Source: Haloarcula taiwanensis (GTDB taxonomy: Archaea; Halobacteriota; Halobacteria; Halobacteriales; Haloarculaceae). From it: 64,000 nucleotides of DNA. This document shows positions 20,356 to 31,220 of the stretch, piece after piece (the stretch's first letter is position 1; each line of letters opens with the position of its first letter). Under the pieces are notes generated by a model. That model had not been told where the DNA came from. It saw only the letters and a list, made by a program, of their open reading frames with translations, and searched no databases. A program made the translations under genes and the position numbers. The stretch covers positions 2,728,001 to 2,792,000 of the forward strand of contig CP019154.1 of the NCBI GenBank assembly GCA_002844335.1, given 5' to 3'.

Positions 20356-22586
20356 GCGCCGCCGTCACGGAACGGGTCCGCGGCCGGGTCTCGTGGAGCG
20401 GGTCCCGGATACTGGCGTTGCTTGGGGCGGCGCTGGCCATCGGCGCGCCACTGCGGACGATGTACTACCTCAGCGACGTGGTCGGCGACCCGACCCTGTT
20501 TCTGGCGCTTGCCGCGCTCTCGTTCGTGGGTGCAACGCTGCTTGCCCGCGTGCTCAGACCGCCCCTCGCGGTCGGTGTCGGCGCAGTGCTGTTCGCTGGC
20601 GGACTCGTCGCGTACATCCTGAGCCTCTCGACGAATCCGGCGGTGACAGACCTGCTGGGGGATACCGCCGCCCTGCTGACCGGGCGGTCGCTGCTCCAGA
20701 TTGCCAAGGTCAGGCTGTGGGTGCTGTCGTTCGCGCCGGCACCGGTGTTTCTGACCTGGTATTTCGCGCTACGGCGCTGGTACGTGACGGCGACGGTGGC
20801 GGCCGGCACAGCGCTCGCGTTCTTCGCCCTGACGACCGACGCCGGTGTGGTGACGACCCTGCTGGGCGTCGTCGGCATCGCGGCGACTATCGGGTTCGGG
20901 ACGCTCGATACACTGTCAGCGGACGAGCCGGCAGACCTGACGAAGCGACCCGACGCGATGACTGGCGGTGACGCGACGGAGCACCCGGACGACGGCGGCG
21001 AGGGAATCGACGCCGGGCGGCGCGCTGTCCTCGAACAGCTGGCGGCGATCATCGTCGTCCCGGCGGCGCTGTCACAGGTACCAATCACCCGTGACAGCTT
21101 GCTATCGTACGACGACGGGTCGGAGGGTCAGACCGTCGAGGGGAGCCTCTTCGATGCCGGGGAGTCCCTCTCGGTACAGGGGAGCATCTCGTTGACGCCT
21201 GAGATACGGTACACTGTCGAAAGCGAAGAACCGCGCTACTGGCGGGTCGCCTCCTACGACCGCTACACCGGTAACGGGTGGGTCCGGACTGGAACTCCAC
21301 GCCCGTACGGCGACCAGCGCCTCGACAGCCCACCGGGTGAAACTCGGACGCTTCGACAGGAGTTCCGGGCAGAGTCGACCATCGGGACTGTTCCGGCCGC
21401 CTGGAAGCCCGTTCGTTACTCTGGGGGACCGTCGGTCTCGGTCTCCAGCGAGGGCGGGTTCCAGCCTGACGGCACGCTGTCGACAGGCGACAGCTACGAG
21501 GTCAGGAGCGAGCTGCTCGTGGCGACCCCGGACGGGCTGCGTGAGGCCGGGACCGACTACGACGACGCGACCGTGGAGCTGTACACCCAGCTCCCCGACA
21601 GCACGCCGGACCGGGTTGAGGAACGGACGGCTATTCTCACCGCGAACGCCGAGAACCCGTACGAGACAGCGCTGGTCATCGAACGCTGGCTGCAGGACAG
21701 CAAGGGCTACTCACTTGACGTCGATCGACCCGGTTTCAACGTCGCCGACGCCTTCCTCTTCGAGATGGACGAGGGGTACTGCGTCTACTTCGCGACGACG
21801 ATGGTGACGATGCTCCGGACCCAGGGCATCCCGGCGCGCATGACCGTCGGGTACACCTCTGGCCAGCGAATCGACGAGAACGAGTGGGTCGTGCGCGGGC
21901 TGAACTCCCACGCGTGGGTCGAGGTGTACTTTCCTGGGCAAGGCTGGGTGCAGTTCGACCCGACGCCGTCCGGGCCGCGCGAAGAAGTCAGACAGCAACG
22001 TATCGAGGACGCGAATGCGGACGGACCGTCGCCCACTGTCGGCGACGGAGACCCGGTGGAGCAGTACACGCCATCCGATACGTCGACTCCCGCCCCGTTG
22101 ACTGAGACCAACGATACCGAAACCGAACCGACTGAGACGCCGACGGCCACCGAAACTGACACGCCAACCAGCACGACAGGAGCGTCCGACACGGACGAGT
22201 CGACGGAGTTGCGCCTGCCGGCGCTCCCGTCGCGCGAGGAGATGACGCTGGGCGTCGTCGCGCTGCTCGGCATCGCAGCGGGCGCGCGCCGGTCCGGCCT
22301 TAGCGAGCGAGCGTACCGGGCGGTATGGCTGCGATACCAGCGCCGCGTGGACCCCGAGACCGATGTTGAGCGGGCGTTCCAGCGGGCCATGTACGTCCTT
22401 GCAAGGGACCACCGGAACCGCAAGAGCGGCGAGACGGTACGGGCGTATCTCGACGCGATAGAGGCCGACGACCGGGTCCGGCGACTGGCCGCGCTACGGG
22501 AGCGACTCCGGTACGGCGGCGAGGTCGACGAAGCGATTGCCGACGAGGCAGTCGAACTCGCCGATGGAATCGTCTCTGACCGGTAG
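20352..22586 (+). CDS. membrane transglutaminase-like protein (TgpA type)
   Basis: A 744-residue protein. About six membrane helices occupy residues 15-185, followed by another hydrophobic segment near 225-240. An extracytoplasmic region follows with a transglutaminase core. Its catalytic triad is C477 (DEGYCVYFATTM), H520 (LNSHAWVEVY) and D536 (QFDPTPSG). A Thr/Glu/Pro-rich linker (about 570-615) precedes a further membrane helix and a cytoplasmic DUF4129-like tail (YVLARDHRNRKSGETVRAYL). This matches TgpA-type proteins encoded with MoxR and DUF58. It may cross-link or cleave surface proteins. Confidence 0.93.
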   Translation: MSAAVTERVRGRVSWSGSRILALLGAALAIGAPLRTMYYLSDVVGDPTLFLALAALSFVGATLLARVLRPPLAVGVGAVLFAGGLVAYILSLSTNPAVTDLLGDTAALLTGRSLLQIAKVRLWVLSFAPAPVFLTWYFALRRWYVTATVAAGTALAFFALTTDAGVVTTLLGVVGIAATIGFGTLDTLSADEPADLTKRPDAMTGGDATEHPDDGGEGIDAGRRAVLEQLAAIIVVPAALSQVPITRDSLLSYDDGSEGQTVEGSLFDAGESLSVQGSISLTPEIRYTVESEEPRYWRVASYDRYTGNGWVRTGTPRPYGDQRLDSPPGETRTLRQEFRAESTIGTVPAAWKPVRYSGGPSVSVSSEGGFQPDGTLSTGDSYEVRSELLVATPDGLREAGTDYDDATVELYTQLPDSTPDRVEERTAILTANAENPYETALVIERWLQDSKGYSLDVDRPGFNVADAFLFEMDEGYCVYFATTMVTMLRTQGIPARMTVGYTSGQRIDENEWVVRGLNSHAWVEVYFPGQGWVQFDPTPSGPREEVRQQRIEDANADGPSPTVGDGDPVEQYTPSDTSTPAPLTETNDTETEPTETPTATETDTPTSTTGASDTDESTELRLPALPSREEMTLGVVALLGIAAGARRSGLSERAYRAVWLRYQRRVDPETDVERAFQRAMYVLARDHRNRKSGETVRAYLDAIEADDRVRRLAALRERLRYGGEVDEAIADEAVELADGIVSDR

Positions 22587-22598
22587 TCCCCGACAGTG

Positions 22599-22605
22599 TT
22601 TAATA
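22599..22605 (+). promoter_or_regulatory. TATA-like element of the eIF1 gene
   Basis: TTTAATA lies 26-32 bases before the ATG at 22631, right after the transglutaminase stop. This spacing predicts a leaderless or near-leaderless mRNA, in agreement with the absence of a Shine-Dalgarno site. Confidence 0.55.
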
Positions 22606-22606
22606 G

Positions 22607-22924
<318 letters not shown>

Positions 22925-23148
22925 ACTCCTGACTGCCAACGGTTCTCGTGAGAGCGCCGTGGCAAGCTGCTGCTGTGACCTACTCCCTGGTTTTCAGCTG
23001 TGATCGCCCGCAGTGAACTATATCCAGCCGCTTTTGTGCCGTCGTGAGAACTTCTGAGTACAACCGGGAGCAGTGGCTATCGATGCGTGATACCAACACT
23101 CACGATCGGCGGTCAACTATTTCAACCATGGGACGGTAACTGTTCGCA

Positions 23149-25461
23149 ATGTTCGTTGTACCCCGGCGGGTGGTGGCCGTCGGACTCGTGGTCCTTCTCC
23201 TCGGTGGGGGAATCGCGTCGCTCCCGGTGGCGGCGACTACTGACCACGGGGCGGTGACTGACGACGACGGACTGGCGGCAGGGGTCGGCGAGAACTGCAC
23301 ATACAGAAGTGATACAGCGCCAAATCGGAGGGGGGCGACGGTCGAGACAGTGCAGTCGTCGACAGGCACTGCCGAGGCGAATAGCTCAGTAATCCGAACG
23401 AGAAGCGCCGATACACATCGACGACAGCCACGGGAACAAGGCGGGGACATAGCTACGACAGCGGCCGGCATGGAGACGGGGACAGCCATATCGGGTACAG
23501 CACAGACCAGCGATGGTGACGTAATTCAGCAGACACAGACTTACGCGCGCGTACCGGAACAGCCGGGCGAAGTCGCGGTGACTCTGACCTACGAGGTGCC
23601 AGACCGGGTTGTCGACCTCGAAACGCACGTCCCGGCGGCGGCGACGGTGACCGAAACGGACGGGTTCGAGCGCGTCAACGAGTCCGTGTACGAGTGGGAA
23701 GAGCCGACGGATACAGCGACGATCAGCTACCACATCAACCCGAATCGGACCATCGAAAAGAGCGGTCCGGAGGGTGCCGAGGGACGGTATCTCAGCGTCG
23801 ATACGGGCGAGTGGGCGCTGCTCACACGCTCACAGACGCCGACGCGCTGGCGCTACACCGGCCGTGACCCCGTCAGGTACAACCGGACACTCCGGACGGC
23901 GGGGCCTGGTGCGGCGGGCGAGGAAATCGTGTACCTCGGCGAGGTCGCGACCTTCGAGGAGACGGCGCACAACCAGACGTTCACGCTGGCTGTGCCAGAG
24001 CGTGCGACGATGACGGCCTCACCGATTTCGGTGCTGGACTCGATGGCGAACGCGTCGAACGCGCTCCGGGTCGGTGACCGTGACGAGCAGGTGTTCGTCG
24101 TCGCCGCGCCATCCGGGGCCGTCAGCTGGGGGGTCGAGGGATATCAGATCGGTGACGCAGATATGTGGGTCCAGTCCCGGCAGTCGCTGGATGTCGCGAA
24201 CAACGTCTGGCTCCACGAGTACGTCCACAGCCGGCAGGCCTACGAGACGACGGGGAAGACACGGTGGACGGTCGAAGGCTGGGCGACGTACTACGCCGCT
24301 GTCCTGACGCTGGAACAGAACCGGATCGGGTTCGACGAGTTTCAGGCACAGCTCGCGGCGGGCGGGCGGCCGGTCTACAGTGACGTGAGATTGACCGATA
24401 GGACAAGCTGGACGAACGACGCGAACTACTGGAAAGGGGCGCTCGTCGCCGGACGAACCGATGTCCACATCCGTTCGGCGACTGGCCGTAACCAGACACT
24501 CCAGCGCGTGTTTCAGTCGCTGAACGGCTACCGTGACCCCGTCACGCAGTCGCAGCTCCTCGCTGAGATCGAGTCCGCTAGTGACCCGAGCGTCCGGGAC
24601 GCGACCGCGACGGAGACCGAGACGGCAGCGGCCGTGACGATGTGGAACGTGACGACACATCGGCGGTTGTTCGGTTCGATTCCCGCCCGTATTGGCTACA
24701 GCCTCCCGCCGGTCGACAGGGCGGACGCCTACCGCGCAGATAGTCTCTACCGGTCGGACACACCGGTCGGCGGTAGCGAACCGATCCGGCTGGCGACAAA
24801 CGAGACGCTCGCGGTCGATGCCGTCGTCGAGAACGCTGGCGGCGAGGCAGGGGCGTACAACGTGTCGCTCGCGGTCAACGAGACTGTCGTCGACGCGAAA
24901 CAGGGCCAGATCGAGCCGGGAGTACGGACCGAGGTTGAAGTGACACACACGTTTGCTGCCCCCGGCCGATACGTGGTCAGCGTCGACGGTGACACCGTCA
25001 CTGTCGTGGTGACGGAGCCGGCGGTAGCCAGCGTGACCGACGTCACCGCGAGTCCCCGCGAAGTCAAGCAGGGGGACAGGGTCGACGTGACTGCGACTGT
25101 CGCCAACGACAACGATATTCCGGGGACAGCAACGGTCGAGTTCCGCCGCAACGATGTCGTGTTCGCCGAACAGCGGCTGTATCTCTCGCCACAGGTAACG
25201 ACAACAGTCACGCGGACAGTCACCCTCGATGAACGCGGTGAACGCGGAACAGTGTCGCTGTCGGTGGGTGACGGACGAACGACGACGACGGTCGACGTGG
25301 TCGTCTCAACGGAGACGGCGGCACCGCCGTCAACTCCGAGCCCGACGGAGATGCCCACAGACAAACGGACGACAGCGGGAGAGGGCGACGGCTTTACCGC
25401 GATTATCGCCGGTCTCGCGGTGTTGCTTGCAGCTCTGATTGCCCGCCAGCGTCGTTCCTGA
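23149..25461 (+). CDS. large secreted or anchored protein with gluzincin-like HEXXH metallopeptidase motif
   Basis: The 770-residue product begins with a signal-type helix (residues 7-28) and ends with a membrane helix plus basic tail (AIIAGLAVLLAALIARQRRS) after a Ser/Thr/Pro linker. This resembles PGF-CTERM surface anchoring but has DGF instead of PGF. The central domain carries HEYVH at 356-360 and a third ligand candidate E376 in TVEGWATYYA, a gluzincin-like arrangement with a short spacing of 15 residues. After about residue 540 come two repeated beta domains like CARDB/APHP, each with adhesive-type EVTHTFAAPGRYVVSV patterns. A TATA-like ACTATTTC is 30 bases upstream of the ATG. It is probably a surface protease; family unassigned. 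Confidence 0.85.
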   Translation: MFVVPRRVVAVGLVVLLLGGGIASLPVAATTDHGAVTDDDGLAAGVGENCTYRSDTAPNRRGATVETVQSSTGTAEANSSVIRTRSADTHRRQPREQGGDIATTAAGMETGTAISGTAQTSDGDVIQQTQTYARVPEQPGEVAVTLTYEVPDRVVDLETHVPAAATVTETDGFERVNESVYEWEEPTDTATISYHINPNRTIEKSGPEGAEGRYLSVDTGEWALLTRSQTPTRWRYTGRDPVRYNRTLRTAGPGAAGEEIVYLGEVATFEETAHNQTFTLAVPERATMTASPISVLDSMANASNALRVGDRDEQVFVVAAPSGAVSWGVEGYQIGDADMWVQSRQSLDVANNVWLHEYVHSRQAYETTGKTRWTVEGWATYYAAVLTLEQNRIGFDEFQAQLAAGGRPVYSDVRLTDRTSWTNDANYWKGALVAGRTDVHIRSATGRNQTLQRVFQSLNGYRDPVTQSQLLAEIESASDPSVRDATATETETAAAVTMWNVTTHRRLFGSIPARIGYSLPPVDRADAYRADSLYRSDTPVGGSEPIRLATNETLAVDAVVENAGGEAGAYNVSLAVNETVVDAKQGQIEPGVRTEVEVTHTFAAPGRYVVSVDGDTVTVVVTEPAVASVTDVTASPREVKQGDRVDVTATVANDNDIPGTATVEFRRNDVVFAEQRLYLSPQVTTTVTRTVTLDERGERGTVSLSVGDGRTTTTVDVVVSTETAAPPSTPSPTEMPTDKRTTAGEGDGFTAIIAGLAVLLAALIARQRRS

Positions 25462-25510
25462 CACGAGCCCGAAGGGAACAGTTATTGCGGTCGGCCAGTC
25501 GTTGTCAACC

Positions 25511-26383
25511 GTGAACGTCGGAATCGCGTATGCCGTCCTGTCGGCGCTGGTGTTTGGGGTGTACCTGTTCGTGATGAAGCGGTGGTTCACCGACTACCCG
25601 TCGCCGGTGTTTCTGTTGCTTACCTACAGCCTGGTCCCCGTCGTCTACCTCCCGATCGTCTTCGCCAGCAACGAGCCGTTCCTCCCGGCGGGCAGCCGCA
25701 TCAACGCCCTCTCGTCAATACTCGCTGTGACGGCGGTGACGGCAGTGGGGCTGCTCACCCTCTTTCGAGCGATCCGCGTCGGCGAAGTCTCCTACGTGTC
25801 GCCGATCAGCAAAATCGTCCCCGTGTTCGTATTGCCGCTTGAAGTCGGTTTGCTGGGCCAGCACCTCTCTGCGCTGCAGGTCGGCGGCGTCGTCGTCGCG
25901 ACTGCCGCCGTCTACGTCGCAAACTGGCAGGGGACAGCGTTACTGGCCCCGCTCAAGCGGGCCCGGAAGTCCCGGCCCGCACAACTGGCGCTGCTGTCGG
26001 CTGCGGCGTTCGCGCTCGTTGATGTAAGCAAGCGGGTGCTGATGCAGGAACTGGCCATCGAACCGACGACGTACATCCCGGTGATGGCCGTCGGCATCGC
26101 CGTCTTGATGACGCCGCTCGCGTTCCGGTATCAGGTCCCGTCGGGATGGCGGGGGGATCTCCCGAAGTTCGTCGTCGCAGCGATGTTCGTCGCCTACGCA
26201 AACCACATCGTGTTGCTGTCCTTCCAGTTGCTCCCGGCGAGTATCGTGTCACCAATTGTCAACGGGCAGGCTATCGTCGCCGTCATTCTGGGTGCGATTG
26301 TACTCGACGAGGCGCAGTTCCGAGCACGGCTGGCCGCTGCGGGGCTCGCTATCGTCGGTATCGCGATGATATCGGTCGGATAG
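25511..26383 (+). CDS. EamA/DMT-family transporter
   Basis: A 290-residue permease with ten predicted membrane helices in two five-helix halves, the EamA (drug/metabolite transporter) pattern. Hydrophobic segments alternate with short basic loops such as KRARKSRPAQ in the middle. The GTG at 25511 is chosen because TTATTG lies 24-29 bases upstream and the first helix begins directly; a TTG nine bases earlier is possible. The substrate is unknown; amino acids, sugars or nucleotide sugars are typical of the family. The preceding gene ends 49 bases before. Confidence 0.88.
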   Translation: MNVGIAYAVLSALVFGVYLFVMKRWFTDYPSPVFLLLTYSLVPVVYLPIVFASNEPFLPAGSRINALSSILAVTAVTAVGLLTLFRAIRVGEVSYVSPISKIVPVFVLPLEVGLLGQHLSALQVGGVVVATAAVYVANWQGTALLAPLKRARKSRPAQLALLSAAAFALVDVSKRVLMQELAIEPTTYIPVMAVGIAVLMTPLAFRYQVPSGWRGDLPKFVVAAMFVAYANHIVLLSFQLLPASIVSPIVNGQAIVAVILGAIVLDEAQFRARLAAAGLAIVGIAMISVG

Positions 26384-26388
26384 AAAAG

Positions 26389-26553
26389 TCAGGCCGACTT
26401 TCGTTCCGACGCGCAGCCAACCTGTACCGCATAGCTCGATTGAAGCCACGCGGTCGGGTTCTCGGTGTCGTAGACGACGACGTCGCCGCCGCCAGTGGTG
26501 AAGCTGCCGTACTGCTCGTCGGAGTCGGTAGTATCGCGCGACGCTGGTTCCAT
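26389..26553 (-). CDS. small conserved haloarchaeal protein
   Basis: A 54-residue protein starting MEPASRDTTDSDEQ. The core GDVVVYDTENPTAWLQSSYAV is a compact, two-strand-like motif seen in many short haloarchaeal proteins of unknown function. It converges with the EamA transporter; 5 bases separate the stops. No cofactor site is visible. Identification is by recalled pattern and size. Confidence 0.65.
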   Translation of the reverse strand: MEPASRDTTDSDEQYGSFTTGGGDVVVYDTENPTAWLQSSYAVQVGCASERKSA

Positions 26554-26606
26554 TGTGGTACAAAGGCACATCCGACACAGCGCTACATAAGTGTTTCTCG
26601 GATGTG

Positions 26607-26628
26607 GTATGAAGTATTATTAGCATAC
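26607..26628. promoter_or_regulatory. inverted repeat upstream of thiD, possible operator
   Basis: GTATG and CATAC arms (5 bases) enclose a 12-base AT-rich centre, with a second nested pair AGTAT/ATACT slightly offset. It is the most AT-rich spot between the small minus-strand gene and thiD, about 75 bases before the thiD ATG. Thiamine genes in many archaea are controlled by ThiR, an HTH-ThiN repressor; this could be its site. A TPP riboswitch is not supported. Confidence 0.3.
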
Positions 26629-26702
26629 TAGGATTTTGCTGAACAACAGAGTCCTACTGAGAGACCAGCACCGATATGTGGCCGCCGGCAAAGGCATCTG
26701 AT

Positions 26703-28064
26703 ATGACACGAGCGGACGCCCCAGTGACACTGCCAGTCGTGCTGACTGTCGCCGGCAGCGACTCCGGTGGTGGGGCCGGTATCCAGGCTGACCTCAAGAC
26801 TATCGAGGCCTGTGGCGGCTTCGGGACCAGCGCGATCACGAGTGTGACGGCACAGAACACCACGGGCGTACAGGGCCAGCATCTGCTCCCGATTGAGGAG
26901 ATCGAGGCTCAGATCGAGGCGGTGACGGGTGATTTCGACGTGGCCGCAGTCAAGACGGGAATGCTTGCGACGAGCGAGGTCATCGACCTAGTCGTGGACC
27001 ACGCCGCCGACCTGCCGAACCTCGTCGTCGACCCAGTAATGGTGGCAGCCTCGGGCGACCGGCTGCTGGCCGCCGAGGCCGAAGACGCCTACGAATCGCT
27101 CATCGCCGAGGCGACGGTCGTCACACCGAACGCCGACGAGGCCGCCGTCCTGACCGGGCGCGATGTCGACGACGCCGCGGCCGCGGAACAGGCTGGCCGC
27201 GACCTCGTCGAGATGGGGGCCGACAGCGCGCTCGTAAAGGGGGGCCACGTCCCGGGTGACGCCGTCGTCGATACGCTCGTGACCGAAGACGGGGTGACGA
27301 CGTTCCGCCACGACCGCATCGACACCGAAGCCACTCACGGCTCTGGCTGTACGCTCTCTTCGGCCATCGCGACACAGTTAGCCCACGGCGACGACCTGCC
27401 GACGGCAGTCGGAAGCAGTGTCGACCTGCTTGCGAGCGCAGTTCGATATAACGTCGACATCGGAGAAGGTCCCGGTGCGGTCCACCACCTCGTCCAGGCG
27501 CGTAACGACGCCGCACACCATCCGACGAGCGAGGCCGTCGAGCGAGTTGTGTCGGCGCTCGTCGAGGCGGACGTGTCCGGGCTGGTTCCCGAGCGAGGGA
27601 TGACCGTCGCCGGCGCGACCCCCTACGCAGAGACACCCGACGCGGTCGCCGCCGTTGAGGGCCGCATCGCCCGCACGATGGACGGCGTCCGACCGAACCG
27701 CGGCGTCCGCTTCGGCGCGTCCACAACGGTGGCTCGCGCCCTGCTGACCGCCCGTGAACACGACCCGTCGCTCCGGTTCGCCATCGACTGTCGGCTGACC
27801 GACGCCGTCGAGGACGCGCTGTCGTCGCTAGACGGCACGAGTGCCTCGTACGACCCGGGCAAGCGACCGGACGGGGTCGCCGCCGACGCCACGGCCCAAT
27901 GGGGCGTCGACCGGGCATTCGGAGCCAGCGACGACCCGCCCGTCGCCGTCGTCGGCCGTGAGGGGCTAGGTACCGACGAGCACGCGATGCTGTTCGGGGC
28001 GACCGTCGATGCCATCGTCTCGCGCGTCAAGACGGTCCACGAGGCCGTCGACGACGGGGCGTAA
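26703..28064 (+). CDS. thiD: ThiD-ThiN fusion: HMP-P kinase / thiamine phosphate synthase
   Basis: A 453-residue bifunctional thiamine enzyme. Residues 1-260 are ThiD, which phosphorylates [23 protein letters not shown] for substrate binding, [33 protein letters not shown] and the ATP/anion site [13 protein letters not shown]. The C-terminal 180 residues are ThiN, which joins HMP-PP and thiazole phosphate; recognisable pieces are [33 protein letters not shown] and [10 protein letters not shown]. The start is at MTRADAPV; an ATG 27 bases upstream is an alternative. The fusion is normal for haloarchaea and many methanogens. Confidence 0.95.
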   Translation: MTRADAPVTLPVVLTVAGSDSGGGAGIQADLKTIEACGGFGTSAITSVTAQNTTGVQGQHLLPIEEIEAQIEAVTGDFDVAAVKTGMLATSEVIDLVVDHAADLPNLVVDPVMVAASGDRLLAAEAEDAYESLIAEATVVTPNADEAAVLTGRDVDDAAAAEQAGRDLVEMGADSALVKGGHVPGDAVVDTLVTEDGVTTFRHDRIDTEATHGSGCTLSSAIATQLAHGDDLPTAVGSSVDLLASAVRYNVDIGEGPGAVHHLVQARNDAAHHPTSEAVERVVSALVEADVSGLVPERGMTVAGATPYAETPDAVAAVEGRIARTMDGVRPNRGVRFGASTTVARALLTAREHDPSLRFAIDCRLTDAVEDALSSLDGTSASYDPGKRPDGVAADATAQWGVDRAFGASDDPPVAVVGREGLGTDEHAMLFGATVDAIVSRVKTVHEAVDDGA

Positions 28065-28150
28065 CGGAACCGGGCGGAGCAGAGCGGTCGTGCGCTGATC
28101 TGACACAGACGGTGGCCGCGTTTAACCCCGAGCGACGCATATCAGAACGT

Positions 28151-28786
28151 ATGAGTGAGACACAGTCGAGCGAGCGGATTACGGTCTTCTCGGACTACGT
28201 CTGCCCGTTCTGTTATCTCGGACGCGAGTCGCTCAGGCAGTACCAGTCGACGCGCGAGGAGGAACTGGAGATCGACTGGCACCCCTTTGACCTCCGAAGT
28301 GGGAAGCGTAACCCCGACGGCTCCATCGACCACTCCGTCGACGACGGCAAGGACGAGGACTACTACGAGCAGGCAAAGCAGGGCGTGCGACGGCTCCAGG
28401 AGAAGTACGGCGTGGAGATGGACTTAGACATCGCCACCGACATCGACTCCCTGCCCGCCCAGATTGCCTCCTACTACGTCAAAGAGCACTACGACTACGA
28501 GACGTGGCTGACCTTCGACGTGGCCGTTTTCGAGGCGCTGTGGCAGGACGGCCAGGATATCGGCGACGAGGACCTGCTGGTCGACCTGGCCGAGGACGCG
28601 GGCGTCGATGGCGGCGAAATCCGCTCGGCGCTCGCGGACGACGCGCTCCGCTCAGCGGTCCGGGAGAAGTTTACCGCGGCACAGCGCCAGGGCATCACCG
28701 GCGTCCCGACGTTCGCCTACGATGGCCACGCCGCCCGCGGTGCGGTTCCGCCAGAGCAGCTAGAGCGGCTTGTCGAAGGCACCTGA
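28151..28786 (+). CDS. DsbA-family (FrnE-like) oxidoreductase
   Basis: A 211-residue thioredoxin-fold protein with an alpha-helical insertion. The redox motif is CPFC in FSDYVCPFCYLG near residue 15-24, and the cis-proline is in GITGVPTFAYDG near 190. There is no signal peptide, so it is cytoplasmic and belongs with FrnE/2-hydroxychromene-isomerase-like proteins rather than exported DsbA. Residues about 60-130 are strongly acidic helices. Electron partners are unknown. Confidence 0.92.
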   Translation: MSETQSSERITVFSDYVCPFCYLGRESLRQYQSTREEELEIDWHPFDLRSGKRNPDGSIDHSVDDGKDEDYYEQAKQGVRRLQEKYGVEMDLDIATDIDSLPAQIASYYVKEHYDYETWLTFDVAVFEALWQDGQDIGDEDLLVDLAEDAGVDGGEIRSALADDALRSAVREKFTAAQRQGITGVPTFAYDGHAARGAVPPEQLERLVEGT

Positions 28787-28804
28787 GCGGGCGCTGTCGG
28801 GCGC

Positions 28805-29785
<981 letters not shown>

Positions 29786-29956
29786 TCAGTCCCGGCGGCT
29801 GTCGAGCGCGTCAACGCGCATCTCGACGTAGCGGCGGGACCACCGCTTCGAGAAGCGGTGCAGGGCTCCGAAGAGTCCGCCGTCTACGGCGTCGCTGGCG
29901 TCTTCGTCGTAACTCGACCGGCCGCCCGACTCCATCGGTCCCTGTGGAAAACTCAT
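29786..29956 (-). CDS. small hypothetical haloarchaeal protein
   Basis: A 56-residue protein starting MSFPQGPMESGG. It has an N-terminal Gly/Pro/Ser part, an acidic DEDASDAVDGG and a basic helix FSKRWSRRYVEMRVDALDSR. No domain is recognised. Upstream on the minus strand is the AT-rich ATTTATTT at 29983-29990, at promoter spacing (about 27-34 bases). It is the gene just before the hydroxyacid dehydrogenase and may be transcribed with it. Confidence 0.6.
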   Translation of the reverse strand: MSFPQGPMESGGRSSYDEDASDAVDGGLFGALHRFSKRWSRRYVEMRVDALDSRRD

Positions 29957-30121
29957 GACGCTAGATGTTACCACGGCCTGTGAAATAAATATTAGGGATA
30001 TTAGGGAGCCGGCGGAGCCATGCGTTTTTGCCGTCTTCGACGGTTTTTACAACGATTTTTGAAACAAGTACAGACAACAAGGGCTTTAACCGATAGTTCA
30101 CAATGCTGGCTTCACGCGTCA

Positions 30122-31216
30122 ATGACAACGTCGTCACCGTCTAGTCGACTCCAGAAGGGGTTTCTCAAGTACCAGCATGTCTTCGTCTTCCTGGCACCGC
30201 TGTTGTTCGTCGTCGGCGTGTACACCGCCGCGCCGACGCCCGCGGACGCGGGAAGCGGCTACTGGTTCGAGTACTGGTGGCTCTGTATCGCCTTCGTCAC
30301 CGGTGCGACCATCGTCAACACGGTCGGTATCAGCGGGTCGGCGCTGTTCGTCCCGTTTCTCATCTTCGTCTTCCCGGTGCTCGCCGGGGAGACGCTGACC
30401 CCGGAGACGCTGGTGAAAGTCGGCCTCATCAGCGAGTCGTTCGGCCTCTCCAGTTCGGCGCTGGCGTTCATCCAGTACGGGCTCGTCGACCGACGACTCG
30501 CACTGAGCCTCGTCCTCGGGAGCGTGCCCTTCGTCGTCGCCGGGGCGCTGCTCTCGTTTGTCATCCCCGAACCGCTGTTTCACGCGCTGCTCGGCATCGC
30601 CCTGCTGGCGGCCTCGTACCTGCTTTTCAAGGCCGACCTCGGCCACGAAGAGCCGGGCGAGGCGGGCGACAGCGACCCCGACGTGTCGGCCGACGGCGGC
30701 GACAAGACCCTGCCCGACGACGCCAACAAACTCGGGCCGGCTGGCGTCGAGACGGCTGACGACGGGGCGGTTACGCGCGTCGACCGCGACGGCAACGACT
30801 ACGGCTACACGCGCGGCGGCTACCTTGAGCGGTTCGCCAACTACAGCATCGGCGGCGTCTTCCAGGGCCTGGCCGGCTTCGGCGTCGGCGAACTGGGCAT
30901 CATCTCGATGCTCCGAACGGATGTCCCCGTCCGGGTCGCCATCGGTACGAACCACATCGTTGTGGCACTGACAGCCGTTCTGGCCTCGGTGGTCCACGTC
31001 TTCGGCGGCGGCCTCGTTCCGGGCGCTCACTCTATCGACCTCGCGTCGACGCCGTGGAACATGGTCGTCTGGACCGTGCCCGCGACAGTCACCGGCGGCC
31101 AGATTGCACCGTACGTCTCGACCGCACTGGACACCGGGACCATCAAGAAGTTCGTCGGCGGGCTGTTCGCAGTCATCGCCGCCGCGCTGTTCCTGATGGC
31201 GACGGGTGGTGTCTGA
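30122..31216 (+). CDS. TauE/SafE-family (sulfite exporter-like) permease
   Basis: A 364-residue membrane protein with about eight helices in two halves separated by a soluble acidic loop (about residues 185-240, rich in D, E and G). The first half has ATIVNTVGISGSALFVPF and VGLISESFGLSSSALAF; the second half has SIGGVFQGLAGFGVGELGI and AIGTNHIVVALTAVLASVV. Both are TauE/SafE signature-like segments. The family exports sulfur oxyanions or organic acids; substrate here is unknown. A universal stress protein starts four bases after its stop, so both form one transcript. Confidence 0.88.
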   Translation: MTTSSPSSRLQKGFLKYQHVFVFLAPLLFVVGVYTAAPTPADAGSGYWFEYWWLCIAFVTGATIVNTVGISGSALFVPFLIFVFPVLAGETLTPETLVKVGLISESFGLSSSALAFIQYGLVDRRLALSLVLGSVPFVVAGALLSFVIPEPLFHALLGIALLAASYLLFKADLGHEEPGEAGDSDPDVSADGGDKTLPDDANKLGPAGVETADDGAVTRVDRDGNDYGYTRGGYLERFANYSIGGVFQGLAGFGVGELGIISMLRTDVPVRVAIGTNHIVVALTAVLASVVHVFGGGLVPGAHSIDLASTPWNMVVWTVPATVTGGQIAPYVSTALDTGTIKKFVGGLFAVIAAALFLMATGGV

Positions 31217-31220
31217 GACG

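Noticed and set aside
26640-26702. Possible TPP riboswitch before thiD
   Set aside because: Only the fragment CTGAGA is present; the second conserved half (CCTGATCT-type) is missing and the region is too short.
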